From CAVRUD01 sp963849635 (lineage in GTDB: Bacteria > Chloroflexota > Chloroflexia > Thermomicrobiales > UBA6265): 64,000 nucleotides of DNA. The position numbers and the translations under genes are program-made. How positions within the stretch are numbered: the first letter of the stretch is position 1; every line of letters starts with the position of its first letter. The notes beneath the pieces are model-generated. The model saw only the letters and a list, made by a program, of their open reading frames with translations. It was not told the DNA's origin and searched no databases. Shown here one piece after another: positions 40,374 through 50,322 of the stretch. Location: NCBI GenBank assembly GCA_963849635.1, contig CAWKIA010000022.1, positions 186,001-250,000 of the forward strand. The letters are read 5' to 3'.

Positions 40374-40804
40374 GGACGCCTCCAGGCGCATATGCGTACC
40401 GTCATGCTCTCCGGCAGGTCGCCGGCCAACTTTTCCCCAAGGGGAATCGGGGAGACGGTTATCGCTTGATTCGTGCCAGCAGAATCCGGCGCGGCGGGCG
40501 GGATCGCCTCGGTGAAGCCATTCTCGCGAATGGCATTTGCCGTCAGGAGACGCTGACACCGCGCGGGCCTCTCATCGATATCCTGCCAGAAATGATGGAT
40601 AAGTGATGGTTACAGCCATTGTGCACTCGGCTGTATACTCTCTCAACTCCACTAACCTTCGTGTCAACCTGCGTTTATGGCACCGAGGTCACCGATGTTT
40701 GCGCTGCCGTCGACGCCGACACCGTTGGCGCGCAATGGTAATGGAGGATTCTCGTGCTCGGACCCGCCCGGGCACCGGTGTGAACTGCGTAGGACGATTT
40801 ACCG
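40374..40804. other. Divergent regulatory gap before the TerB operon
   Basis: 431 bases between the M13 peptidase (leftward) and the TerB_N gene (rightward). It holds the promoter and inverted repeat at 40610-40639, then a leader of about 160 bases. No gene is supported, although short frames begin at 40603 and 40677. Confidence 0.5.
40610..40639 (+). promoter_or_regulatory. Promoter with an inverted repeat for the TerB-ATPase-helicase operon
   Basis: The -10 candidate is TATACT (40634-40639). The weaker -35 candidate TTACAG (40610-40615) is 18 bases upstream. TACAGCC (40611-40617) and GGCTGTA (40629-40635) form a perfect 7-bp inverted repeat with an 11-base gap, overlapping both elements, so a repressor could block the promoter. 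Confidence 0.5.
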
Positions 40805-43158
40805 ATGGGTCTCCTCAATCGAATCTTTGGCCGGAAAGACAAACCAGATGTTGCAGCCTCGCCAAACGAACAACCGTCGCCGGCGGTCCGCCAAGTTGTA
40901 ACCCCATCCCAAATTGTTCCGCCGCTGCCTCGTGCTCAACCACCGCGAGCGCCACATCAACATCGTGGTGCACAGGTCACACCGGGTCCTGCCGCCACTC
41001 TTCGGCCACATCCGATCGCAGCGGCCCGCTGGATTGGCCCGGGTGAGCACGTAGCAATCCACGGATTCGAAATTCGAGACGGTCTGCTCTACGTCGGCGA
41101 GAGACTGCAGTTCGCCGGCCGGTGGCATCGAACCGGCGCTGATCGATCCGACACTTCCCATTGACAACAGCCTCTCTTCGGGCGGCGATGCCACTCTTGG
41201 GTATTGGCCCTCCTACCAAGAGATGTCGCCCGTGAATCGCGCCGTTTACCTCGCGTGGCTCACTGGAGGACGCCGCAGAGCCGGCATTCAAATCGGCTAC
41301 GTCTTCGTGTTTTTCTATGGCCTGGAGCGGCGTGTCCTGCTGGATATTCAACATGACACATCGCTTGAATCGGAACTGCCGGCGATCCGCACCGAGGTAT
41401 CGGCGCTACTCGATCGCTACGGCGAGCCAAGCAATTCGTTCACTGAGTACGCGAATACCCTTCTTGGCATCATCGATGTCCTAATCGCCAGGGGATCAGA
41501 TGCCCCGCTGCCGCCGCCGCAACTCAGGCCGGACCGGTTTGCGATTCCCGAGTCACTTCGCCTCGAACTCGGCCGGCGGGCGTTGAATGGCACGCCAATC
41601 TCGGCCGACCTCGCGCTCGCATGGGCCTGGTATCTGCCGGACGTGACCCCACGGACGCCTGCGGTTCGCTGCCCGGAAGAATTCGCGCGGCTATTCGCGG
41701 TGCGGTTCGGTCAGGCATTTCCGAACGGTCTTGTCCTGCGCCCGACGGGCAAAGGGGCTGGAGCTGAGCTACTACTCGGCGAGCGCCGGCCTGCGGTCAA
41801 TTGCTGTGCGATTACCTGATATCCCGGACGTCTTTGACCAACGAGGGCCAACCCGAAAACTGGCGGCCATCTTCGACACGGTCACCATCGAACTAGACGC
41901 CTACAGTCGCTGGCTGGGACGCAATCCTGACGGGGCCGGGAGCCTCGCCTCATTTGCCCTGCTCCCGCCCGACCTGACCCAAGGGCCATCACCGGCGCTT
42001 GACCGTCTCCGCGATTGGTCGACAAAGACCCTGGGCAACCGATTTGCCGTCAAGGTGCCGGGCAAGGAGATTCTGCAAGCTGTGGCGCCCGTCCGCCACG
42101 ACCAAACTGACCAAGGTAGAAGCGGTCTCCCTGGCTCAGATACTCGGCTCAATGGGAGTCGGGATTGAGCCGGATGTCCGCTTTGGTGGGGCACAGGTCC
42201 TCCGCAGATGCTGAATTCGTGCTCTTTCGAACCGACGCCAATGCACCGCAGGCGCCGTCGACTGCCTACGGTGCTGCATCGACGCTAGTCCACTTAGCGG
42301 CAGCAGTCGGTATCGCCGATGGCGGTGTCTCCAGTCCCGAGGTGAACCAGCTTGGCGAACACCTGCGCTCGTCGTTGGGTCTGTCCCCGGCAGAGATGGG
42401 CCGGCTCTATGCCCACTTCCTCTGGCTTTCGACGATCAATATCAAGCTCTCTGGACTCCAGACGCGTCTGGCCTCGATGACCCAGGAGCAACGCCAGCGG
42501 ATTGGCGAGGCAATGGTTTCCGTAGCGATGGCCGATGGTGTCGTGTCTCCCGCCGAGATCACCATGCTCGGCAAGATCTATCGGCTGTTGGGTCTGAATC
42601 CCGCCGACGTCACATCCCATGTGCACGCATCGATGACGGGAGAGAGCACGCCCGCCGGCGGTCCGGCCGGTCGTTGTCCGGCCCGGCGACACCCCAGAAC
42701 CGGGCTATCCGATTCCGCCGCGACCGCACGTTCAGAAACATGGGGCCGCCACCCCGCCGGCCGCGCGGCCCTTCGCGCTCGATACCGCGGCAATCGAGCG
42801 CAAGCTGGCTGAGACGGCGGAAGTCGGGGCCCTCCTGGCGAATCTCTTCGTCGATGAAGACACGCATCCGGTGCCAACACCACCGGCACATCCCATTGCC
42901 AAGCGAGAAGACCCCGAGTCCCCAAAAATTGGGGCACTCGATGCGGCCCACTCAACAATGCTGTTAGAATCGTGGCAAAACGCACGACCTGGAGTAGAGC
43001 CGGAGTTCGAATCGCTCGCCGCCGAGTATCGCCTGATGCCGGACGGAGCAATCGACGTCCTCAACGAGGCAGCCTATGAAACCTGCGGCGAACCCGTGAT
43101 CGACGGTGACGAGGATCTGACGGTCAACCCGTACGCGACCGAGGCGATGCTTGCATGA
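40805..43158 (+). CDS. TerB_N-TerB-TerB_C protein, five frame breaks
   Basis: Read across five shifts, this is one protein of about 780 residues. MGLLNRIFGRKDKP opens it, after a Pro-rich linker. TerB_N: WIGPGEHVAIHGFEIRDGLLYVG, EPALIDPTLPIDN, YWPSYQEMSPVNRAVYLAWLTGGRR, IGYVFVFFYGLERRVLLDI. A middle region follows (GLELSYYSASAGLRS...). TerB, near 42270-42620: LVHLAAAVGIADGGVSSPEVNQLGEHL and VSVAMADGVVSPAEITMLGKIYRLLGL. TerB_C: LDAAHSTMLLESWQNARPG...DGAIDVLNEAAYETCGEPVIDG. Shifts near 41120, 41750, 42075, 42200 and 42660 are all +1. TerB units bind metal ions in tellurite-resistance systems. The stop overlaps the ATPase start (ATGA). Confidence 0.75.
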
Positions 43159-44538
43159 CCGCGACCAAAACAAGCCCGCAGCGACACACTCATCCGCCCG
43201 CGCGAGCGTGATGCCCTCCTCCAGTCCCTGCGCGCCGGGGTCGTGCCCCGCGTGGGCCAGCAGCACATCCAGGTTGGCCGGGTCCAACGAGGTCCGGGCG
43301 CTGGTGCGCGACATCGAGCGCGTCGCCGACGGCGGCTCGGGCACGCGGTTCGTCATCGGTGAGTACGGCTCTGGAAAGACGTTCTTTCTGCACCTGGTCC
43401 GCTCCGTCGCGCTCCAGCAGAAACTCGTCACGGTCCACGCCGATCTCTCTACCCGATCGCCGGCTCCACGCGAGCGGCGGTCAAGGCCCGCAGCCTGTAT
43501 GCCGAATTGATGCGCAACATCGCCACCCGCGCGAAGCCGGACGGCGGGGCGATGTCCTCGGTGGTCGAGCGGTTCGTCACGCAGGCGCTCACCGAAAGCC
43601 AGATCGAGCGGTGAGCAGCCGGAGGCGATCATCCGGCGAAAGCTGTGGCCAGCTCTCCGAACTGACCGGCGGCTATGATTTCGCCGAGGTCATCGCCAAG
43701 TACTGGCAGGGGCACGACACCGGCAACGAGCAACTGAAGTCCGACGCAGTCCGCTGGCTGCGCGGCGAGTACTCCACCCGAACCGACGCCCGCACCGCCC
43801 TCGGGGTCCGCACGATCATCGACGATGCGAACGTCTACGATCAGTTGAAGTTGCTCGCGTACTTCGTCCGCCTGGCCGGTTTCGCCGGCCTGCTCGTCTG
43901 CCTCGACGAGATGGTCAACCTCTACAAGCTGGCCAACTCCCAGGCACGGAACGCCAACTACGAGCAAATCTTGCGGATTCTCAACGATTCGACCCAGGGA
44001 ACGGCGGTCGGGCTCGGCTTCGTCTTTGGCGGCACCCCGGACTTTCTGATGGACACCCGGCGTGGACTGTACTCCTACACCGCCCTGCAATCTCGGCTGG
44101 CCGAGAACACGTTTGCCACCAACGGCGTGGTCGATTACACCGGCCCGGTGGTTCGTCTCGCCAGCCTGACGCCGGAAGACATGTACGTCCTGCTCGGCAA
44201 GCTTCGCAACGTCCAGGCGGGCGGTGATCCGAGCAAGGCTACTTGTTCCGGACGAGGCGCTCCATGCCTTCATGGTCCACTGCTCCGCCCGCATCGGCGA
44301 CGCCTACTTCCGCACCCCGCGCAACACCATCAAGGGGTTCCTCGATCTGCTCGCGGTGCTCGAACAGAATCCGCAGCTCACATGGAACGATCTGGTCGCG
44401 CGAGTCCCGATCGCGACGGAGTCGAACCCCGATCTTGAGCCGCTTTCACCGGTTGAGGACGGCGCCTCTCCGGATCTAGTGGGCGCAGCGCCGCCCGCAA
44501 CCGACGATGACGATGACCTCGCAAGCTTCAGGCTCTAG
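43155..44538 (+). CDS. BrxD-like (DUF2791) P-loop ATPase, seven frame breaks
   Basis: Joined over the breaks it reads LIRPRERDALLQSLRAGVVPRVGQQHIQVGR, NEVRALVRDIERVADGGSGTRFVIGEYGSGKTFFLHLVR (Walker A), ADLSPDRRLHASGGQARSLYAELMRNIATRAKPDGGAMSSVVERF, RRKLGQLSELTGGYDFAEVIAKYWQG, LLVCLDEMVNLYKL (Walker B) and a C-terminal LLVPDEALHAFMVHCSARIGDAYFRTPRNTIKGFLDLLAVL. This matches the BREX BrxC/BrxD DUF2791 family. Breaks lie near 43180, 43280, 43451, 43484, 43612, 43648 and 44232, all +1. The ATG overlaps the TerB stop, and the end overlaps the helicase by 32 bases. The ATPase likely powers loading on DNA or nucleoprotein. Confidence 0.75.
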
Positions 44539-46792
44539 CCGGGAGGACGATCCAGCCCAGGCCTACAGCCGTCTGCACCCAAAAGTGCAGGAGTGGATCT
44601 GGAACCAGGGTTGGCAGCAACTACGCCCGGTCCAGGCACGGTCTGTAGGCCCGGTCATCGCGGGCGACCAGGACGTCATCATCAGCGCGGCTACGGCGAG
44701 CGGGAAAACTGAAGCGGCCTGGCTGCCCATCTTCTCCACGTTGGCATTTGGCGCAGATGCTGGCAATTCGCAACCTGGGGCAAAGGCGCTCTATGTCAGC
44801 CCGCTCAAAGCCCTGATCAACGACCAGTATGAGCGCCTGCGCGATCTAGGGGCAGTCACCGGCGTACCGGTCTACCGGCGGCACGGCGATGTCATGGGCA
44901 AAGACCGCACGTCCTTCCTCAAGAACCCGGACGGCCTGATCCTGATCACTCCAGAATCGCTCGAAGCGCTCTTCGTCAATCAGGGATCGCAGGTCGGCAG
45001 GCTCCTGGGTGGTCTTCAATACGTCGTGATCGACGAGCTTCATTCCTTCATCGGCAGCGAACGCGGCGCCCAGCTGCAATCCCTGCTGCATCGAGTGGAA
45101 CTTGCCATCCGCCGGCATGTTCCACGAGTCGCCCTCTCGGCGACGATCGCCGACACGACTATCGCCGCGGAATTTCTAAGGCCGGGTGGCGGCGAGCAGG
45201 TCATCGTGATCACCGGCGGCGCCATGGAGCAATCGGAAATCCAGATGATCCTCCGCGGATATACCTCCGGCCCATTGCGGCCCGAGACGGAGGACGCCGG
45301 AGTAACCGCGCTGGAAGACGAGGAACATCCGGAAGACGACGCGGTCGAATCCCGGTCAATCGCCGAGAACATCTATCGAAATATGCTAGGCAAAGACAAT
45401 CTCGTCTTTGCGAACAGCCGGCGCAATGTCGAGATCTATACGGACATACTGACCCGGATGTGCGAAGACCTCCGGGTTCCCAACGAGTTCTACGCTCATC
45501 ATGGCAATCTCTCTAAGGAACACCGCGAAGATGTCGAACGCAAACTGAAGTCACCGGAAACGCCGGCAACGGCGATCTGTACATCCACGTTGGAAATGGG
45601 GATCGATATCGGATCAGCTGACGCGGTCGGTCAGATCGGAGCACCTTCGAGCGTCTCCGCCCTGCGGCAACGGCTGGGGCGCTCCGGCCGGCGGGGTGGA
45701 CCAGCCGTCCTGCGGATGTACGTTACCGAGCGCACACTCGAAGCGAGCACGCAACCAATCGATCAGTTGCGCCTGGAGACGATGCAGGCGATTGCGGTCG
45801 TCGAATTGCTCCTTGAGCGTTGGTATGAACCGCCAAACACGTCCAGCTTGCATCTGTCTACGCTTATTCAGCAGATCTTGTCCGTCATTGCCCAGCACGG
45901 CGGTGCATCAGCCCCGCAACTGTTCAGTGCCCTCTGTTCCGACGGCCCCTTCGTACACGTGTCGCGGCCGATGTTTCTGCGCCTGTTGCGCGATCTTGGT
46001 GGACACGACCTCATCGTTCAGGCTTCGGACGGCACGATTCTTCCGGGCGGCACAGGCGAAAAGCTCCTCAACCACTTCAGCTTCTACGCGGCGTTCGAGA
46101 CATCGCCGGAGTATCGGCTGGAAGCCCACGGCAAGCCTCTCGGCACGATGCCTATCGAATTCGCCATCGAGATCGGCAGCTTTCTTGTCTTCGCTGGGCG
46201 ACGCTGGAAAGTGCTTGACATCGACCGCGATGCCCGCGTCATCCAGCTAACGAGAGCAAAAGGGGGCCGCCCGCCAAAGTTTTCCGGCGGATTGGCAGAG
46301 GTTGCAGACGGCATCCGGAAGAAGATGCGCGCCCTCTACGCAGACGAACTGATCCCCGCTTACTTGAGCTCCACTACCCGCGCCTTGCTGAGTGAAGGTC
46401 GATCAGCCTTCCGGCGGCTGAATCTCCACAACTCCGCTGTCCTCCCCTACGGTAACAACACGATTCTCTTCCCCTGGCGCGGCGATCAGATCATCAATAC
46501 GCTTGCGGTCGTCCTTGGCAGGGAAGGCATCGAGCTTGAGGACGATCGTATCGCGCTCACCTGTCGGAATACTGATCCTGACAGACTCTCTGCCATTCTC
46601 ACGAAATTGGCTTCCTCGCCCGAGCCCGACTCCGTGTCACTGGCCGTCGGGGTGCTCAACAAGGAGCGAGACAAGCACGACCGCTTTTTGGGAGAGTCGT
46701 TGCTTACCGAGGCGTACGCGGCCCGCAACCTAGACGTACCTGGCGCCTGGAGTGCGCTCAGAGATCTCACGAAAGCTGAAATCTCAGTCTGA
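44507..46792 (+). CDS. Superfamily II DEAD/DEAH-box helicase (Lhr/BrxHI-like)
   Basis: 761 residues, unbroken. Q-motif LRPVQARSV is at 39-47, Walker A ATASGKT at 62-68, DELH (motif II) at 176-179, the motif III SATI about residue 210, motif IV region VFANSRRNVEIYTD and motif V/VI LRQRLGRSGRRGG at 386-397. Domain order matches Lhr-like helicases: an accessory winged-helix and beta domain after the core (TSSLHLSTLIQQILSVIAQHGGASAPQL, ..GNNTILFPWRGDQIINTLAVVL). It overlaps the ATPase gene, so the three form one transcription unit. It moves on DNA or RNA using ATP. It fits a BREX-associated BrxHI-type helicase. Confidence 0.85.
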   Translation: MTMTSQASGSSREDDPAQAYSRLHPKVQEWIWNQGWQQLRPVQARSVGPVIAGDQDVIISAATASGKTEAAWLPIFSTLAFGADAGNSQPGAKALYVSPLKALINDQYERLRDLGAVTGVPVYRRHGDVMGKDRTSFLKNPDGLILITPESLEALFVNQGSQVGRLLGGLQYVVIDELHSFIGSERGAQLQSLLHRVELAIRRHVPRVALSATIADTTIAAEFLRPGGGEQVIVITGGAMEQSEIQMILRGYTSGPLRPETEDAGVTALEDEEHPEDDAVESRSIAENIYRNMLGKDNLVFANSRRNVEIYTDILTRMCEDLRVPNEFYAHHGNLSKEHREDVERKLKSPETPATAICTSTLEMGIDIGSADAVGQIGAPSSVSALRQRLGRSGRRGGPAVLRMYVTERTLEASTQPIDQLRLETMQAIAVVELLLERWYEPPNTSSLHLSTLIQQILSVIAQHGGASAPQLFSALCSDGPFVHVSRPMFLRLLRDLGGHDLIVQASDGTILPGGTGEKLLNHFSFYAAFETSPEYRLEAHGKPLGTMPIEFAIEIGSFLVFAGRRWKVLDIDRDARVIQLTRAKGGRPPKFSGGLAEVADGIRKKMRALYADELIPAYLSSTTRALLSEGRSAFRRLNLHNSAVLPYGNNTILFPWRGDQIINTLAVVLGREGIELEDDRIALTCRNTDPDRLSAILTKLASSPEPDSVSLAVGVLNKERDKHDRFLGESLLTEAYAARNLDVPGAWSALRDLTKAEISV

Positions 46793-46894
46793 AATGTCCG
46801 TGAATCATATTGAAATAGACGAGAATGGATCGGCTGTGGCTGGATCTATGCCTGGCCCCAGATTGACTCCAAACCTGACTACCACAGAAGTGGA

Positions 46895-47767
46895 ATGAAT
46901 ATGACAACCGATCAGAAAATTCCCTCCACGAACGCTCTCCTGGGATACCCCGAAGATGCGCGCCTTCTCATCCTCAATGCCGACGACTTCGGGATGTGCC
47001 ACGCGAACAACGAGGCCATCCTGCAATCGTTGCTCGAAGGGGTCGTGACCTCGACGACCCTGATGACACCCTGCCCATGGGCGCCCCAGGCGATCAAGAT
47101 GCTGCAAGAGCATCCCGAGGTCCCGTTCGGGGTCCATCTCACCCTCGTGACCGACTTTCATATCTACCGCTGGGGCCCGGTCGCCTCGAAATCCGCCGTA
47201 CCTACCCTGGTTGACGATCTGGGATACCTGTTCCAATACGACTCCCAGAAGGTCATGCTCGCTCAGGCCCGGATCGAGGAGGTCGAAGTCGAGTTCAGAG
47301 CCCAAATCAACACCGTGCTCGCCGCCGGGCTCCAGCCGACTCACCTCGATTGGCATTGCCTGGCCGACGGCGGCCGACCCGACATCTTCGAGCTGACCTT
47401 CAGGCTGGCCCGGGAGCACGGCCTCGCCGTCCGAGTCCACCTGCCCGAGTCCGCCGCCATTTGCCGTTCGCATGGGCTTCCGGTTCACGATCACGCTGTG
47501 CTCGATAGTTACCGGTATGCGCCGTCCGAGAAGGCAGCGTTGTTCTCCAGGTTCCTCCAGGAACTCCCGCCGGGCCTGACCGAGTGGGCGATCCACCCGA
47601 GTCTCGGCGACGGCGAAGCGCAGGCCCTGGAACCGGAGAACTGGAAGATCCGTCGAGCGGATTACGACTTTGCCGTAGCGCCGTCAACCCGTGAGCTGAT
47701 CGAGCAAGAAGGGATCATCCTGCTCGACTTCCGCTCATTGCAGCAGGCATGGACGGGCGGGCAGTGA
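46895..47767 (+). CDS. YdjC/ChbG-family carbohydrate deacetylase
   Basis: 290 residues. The family's metal site begins in the N-terminal RLLILNADDFGMCHANNEAI (Asp-Asp). His ligands are in GVHLTL and DWHCLADGGRPD. The motif WAIHPS lies near the end. ChbG removes acetyl groups from N,N'-diacetylchitobiose-type sugars. The start is ATG 46895, with ATG 46901 a near alternative. The 3' end overlaps the folC start, giving coupled translation. It is unlikely to belong to the helicase operon, as about 100 bases separate them. Confidence 0.85.
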   Translation: MNMTTDQKIPSTNALLGYPEDARLLILNADDFGMCHANNEAILQSLLEGVVTSTTLMTPCPWAPQAIKMLQEHPEVPFGVHLTLVTDFHIYRWGPVASKSAVPTLVDDLGYLFQYDSQKVMLAQARIEEVEVEFRAQINTVLAAGLQPTHLDWHCLADGGRPDIFELTFRLAREHGLAVRVHLPESAAICRSHGLPVHDHAVLDSYRYAPSEKAALFSRFLQELPPGLTEWAIHPSLGDGEAQALEPENWKIRRADYDFAVAPSTRELIEQEGIILLDFRSLQQAWTGGQ

Positions 47768-49131
47768 GTCACATTGAGCCGGTGTGGACCTACCGTGATG
47801 CCCTGCGAGCAATCTGGGAACGATCAGGCTACGACCGGGGCTTCATCAGCAACCCGTTCTGGGGCGACGAGGCGGCGGCCCTCGGTCTGAAACGGACCGC
47901 CGCGCTCCTGGAGCGGATGGGGAACCCCCAGCAGCAATTCGGAATCATCCACATTGCGGGGAGCAAGGGCAAAGGCTCGACCAGCCTCCTGATCGGAGAG
48001 ATGATCTCCGCCGCGGGTTACAGGGTCGGGCGTTACACCTCGCCGCACCTGCACGCCTTCCGCGAGCGCATCGCCGTCGACGGGGTGCCGGTCTCAGAAG
48101 AGGCCTGGGCGACGTTGACTCAACGAGCGATCGGCCTCGCCCGGGCGCTCGAACACGATCGGCCGGACCTGGGCGAGATCACCGCGTTCGAACTCACCAC
48201 TGCCATGGCTCTGGACGCCTTTGCCGCCGCCGGGTGCGATCTGGCCACGATCGAGGTTGGATTGGGCGGCACCCTCGACTCGACCAACGTCGTCGATCCC
48301 CTTGTCGCCGTAATCACTGCCCTTGATCTGGAGCACACGGCCGTCCTCGGGGACACGATCGAGGAGATCGCGGCCCAGAAAGCCGGCATCATCAAGCCCG
48401 GCCGTCCCGTCGCGGTCTCGCCCCAGTCCCCAAGCCCTCTGGCCGTCATCTCCCGGATCGCTCAGGAGAACGGGAGTGAGATGCTCGTCGGTGGTCGCGA
48501 CTGGCGCGTCCAGGGATCATGGCGCGGCTTCACCGCCGACGGGCCGTGGGGCGTGTTCGAGGATCTTCAGGTCGGGCTGGCGGGCGTTCATCAGGTCGAG
48601 AACGCCGGAACGGCGCTCGGAGCACTCTGGCTTATTCGTTCCGCCGGAATCGTGGTTGAAGAGACCGCGATCCGAGCGGGGCTGGAGCGGACCACCTGGC
48701 CCGGCCGCTTCGAGCGCGCCATTCACCACAGTGGCACCCTCGTTATCCTCGACGGTGCCCACACTCCCGCGTCCGCAGCGGCGCTCGCCCGCACTCTGGC
48801 CGCGGAAGTGCCGGGACGCAGCGCCTGGATCGTGCTAGGCATGCTTCGCGATAAACACCCGGACGCCTTCGCATTCGCCCTCCAATCCGCCGCCGCCGGC
48901 TTCATCGCTACCCAGTCTAGGAGTCCCCGCTCGCTGCCCGTCACGGATGTCGCTTCCGCCCTCGCGGAGTCCGGTTCCACCGTCGCTCAGGCCGAAACCG
49001 TGGCGGATGCGATGGTCCTGGCAGTCGACCACGCTGGGCCCGCTGGCCTCGTCGTAGTGACCGGGTCCCTGGCGATCGTCGCGGAAGCACGTGAGGCACT
49101 GGGGCTGGGGGTAGCGGATCCGGCGGTTTAG
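47749..49131 (+). CDS. folC: Folylpolyglutamate synthase / dihydrofolate synthase
   Basis: 460 residues. Mur-ligase ATP-binding P-loop IHIAGSKGKGSTSLLIGEMI, YTSPHLHAFRERI, TTAMALDAFAAAGCDLATIEVGLGGTLDSTNVV, LDLEHTAVLGDTIEEIAAQKAGIIKPG and the C-terminal GVHQVENAGTALGAL, LDGAHTPAS, VVTGSLAIVAEARE are all FolC signatures. It adds glutamate to dihydropteroate and folate. ATG 47749 overlaps the deacetylase by 19 bases. A GTG at 47764 (GTGA overlap) is an alternative start. Confidence 0.9.
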   Translation: MDGRAVSHIEPVWTYRDALRAIWERSGYDRGFISNPFWGDEAAALGLKRTAALLERMGNPQQQFGIIHIAGSKGKGSTSLLIGEMISAAGYRVGRYTSPHLHAFRERIAVDGVPVSEEAWATLTQRAIGLARALEHDRPDLGEITAFELTTAMALDAFAAAGCDLATIEVGLGGTLDSTNVVDPLVAVITALDLEHTAVLGDTIEEIAAQKAGIIKPGRPVAVSPQSPSPLAVISRIAQENGSEMLVGGRDWRVQGSWRGFTADGPWGVFEDLQVGLAGVHQVENAGTALGALWLIRSAGIVVEETAIRAGLERTTWPGRFERAIHHSGTLVILDGAHTPASAAALARTLAAEVPGRSAWIVLGMLRDKHPDAFAFALQSAAAGFIATQSRSPRSLPVTDVASALAESGSTVAQAETVADAMVLAVDHAGPAGLVVVTGSLAIVAEAREALGLGVADPAV

Positions 49132-49134
49132 GTC

Positions 49135-49530
49135 CTATGTTGCCGCCAGACTGTGATGGGTATGCACAGCTACCCAGACCTCATCCCGCTTCTCCAAGAC
49201 GGCCGTGATCCGTCCGGAGCGGGCAAATGGTGTACCGTCGTCGCGTCGGCCCTCTGAGTTCCAGGGGCAGGCGAGCCACAGGACATCTTCCGTACCGCCC
49301 CAGTCGAGGTGGTCCAGGTCGAAGGTAAATCCGGCGATACGGGGCCAGACCCGGCGCCACTGGTCGGTTTCGAGGCGCTCCAGACCGACGAGACGCTCCC
49401 CCAGGGAGCCGAAGGCAGTCACGTCGGGTGCGAAGATCGTGCGGCAGCGCTCGAAATCAATCTTCTGCACGCAGTCTTGCATCTCCGCGAGCCACGCCCG
49501 CACGGTCTCAATCTTGGCGCCTGTGTCCAT
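49135..49530 (-). CDS. SnoaL-like / DUF4440 domain protein
   Basis: 131 residues after ATG 49530, with GGAGGCGAAGCG upstream. The pattern VRAWLAEMQDCVQKIDFERCRTIFAPDVTAFGSLGE, then FDLDHLDWGGTEDVLWLACPW and SGRITAVLEKRDEVWVAVHTHHSLA, fits the cone-shaped NTF2/SnoaL-like fold with the end H-T-H-H. Catalytic use is unknown. It is a converging neighbour of folC and lies downstream of the L25 gene on the same strand. Confidence 0.75.
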   Translation of the reverse strand: MDTGAKIETVRAWLAEMQDCVQKIDFERCRTIFAPDVTAFGSLGERLVGLERLETDQWRRVWPRIAGFTFDLDHLDWGGTEDVLWLACPWNSEGRRDDGTPFARSGRITAVLEKRDEVWVAVHTHHSLAAT

Positions 49531-49584
49531 CGCTTCGCCTCCATGCTGTCCTGCCAAGCCGCCTGGAACATTCTCCAGAAAATG

Positions 49585-49618
49585 CAGCACCGGCGCCCGC
49601 ATGCGGGCGCCGGTGCTG
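49585..49618. terminator. 34-bp palindrome downstream of the L25 gene
   Basis: CAGCACCGGCGCCCGCA (49585-49601) is followed directly by its full reverse complement to 49618. It forms a 16-bp GC-rich stem. It lies about 40 bases past the rplY stop (reading left) and upstream of the SnoaL-like start. Confidence 0.7.
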
Positions 49619-49656
49619 GTTGGACGCAATGGAAACACGATGCCCGGTGAGGCCGA

Positions 49657-50322
49657 TTAGGACTCGTCGGACCCGCTTTCGCCAGAAGTCTCGGAGTCGG
49701 CCTCGGCGCCTTCCTCGGCGACCGCTTCCGCTGCCTCCTCGTCGGAGACCTCCACTTCCTCCGGCTCCTCCGCAGCGGCAACACCCGAGAGGATCGCGAT
49801 GATCTCATCCTCAGATGTTATCAGGGTTACGCCCGCTGGCAGGGAGACATCGCCGGCGCGGACAGAATCGCCGACCGCGGTCATGCTGCTGAGGTCCACC
49901 TCGATGTGCTGCGGGATTTCGGCCGGAAGCGCACTGACCTGCAACTCGTTGAGGTTGTGGGTCAGGATCGCATCCGTAATCTCAGGCTCGTTATGGAAGT
50001 TGATCGGCACCGATGCCGTCAGAACGACCCGCAAGTTCGGAGCAAAGAAGTCGGCGTGGATCGGGATCTGCCTGACCGGGTCCATCTGGACGTCGCGGAT
50101 GACGACGGCCTGCTCGCCGCCTTCCCACTTGAGGGTGAAGAGGGTGGCATGCCCGGCCCGGTGGTAAAACCGGTCGAACTCACGCGAATCGACGGAGACG
50201 GAGACGGTCTCGGACAGCACCGGCCCGTAGACAACCGCCGGGATTCGACCGTTCCGGCGAAGCTGCTTTACCTTCTTCCCGAGAATGGTTCGGGGTTCGG
50301 CCCTCAGAATCAGTTCGGCCAT
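49657..50322 (-). CDS. rplY: Ribosomal protein L25, CTC (general stress) form
   Basis: 221 residues. The N-terminal 5S-rRNA-binding L25 domain reads LRAEPRTILGKKVKQLRRNGRIPAVVYGP. VSVDSREFDRFYHRAGHATLF and IRDVQMDPVRQIPIHADFF complete it. The C-terminal TL5 domain has VPINFHNEPEI...QVSALPAEIPQHIEVDLSSMTAVGDSVRAGDVSLPAGVTL. The tail is very acidic (EEPEEVEVSDEEAAEAVAEEGAE). ATG 50322 follows AGGAGGATGGCCAC. It is transcribed alone. Confidence 0.92.
   Translation of the reverse strand: MAELILRAEPRTILGKKVKQLRRNGRIPAVVYGPVLSETVSVSVDSREFDRFYHRAGHATLFTLKWEGGEQAVVIRDVQMDPVRQIPIHADFFAPNLRVVLTASVPINFHNEPEITDAILTHNLNELQVSALPAEIPQHIEVDLSSMTAVGDSVRAGDVSLPAGVTLITSEDEIIAILSGVAAAEEPEEVEVSDEEAAEAVAEEGAEADSETSGESGSDES

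Noticed and set aside
38343..40469. A 708-residue protein on the plus strand opposite the M13 gene
   Set aside because: It is the shadow of the M13 gene: the real frame has a signal peptide, zinc ligands and a ribosome site.
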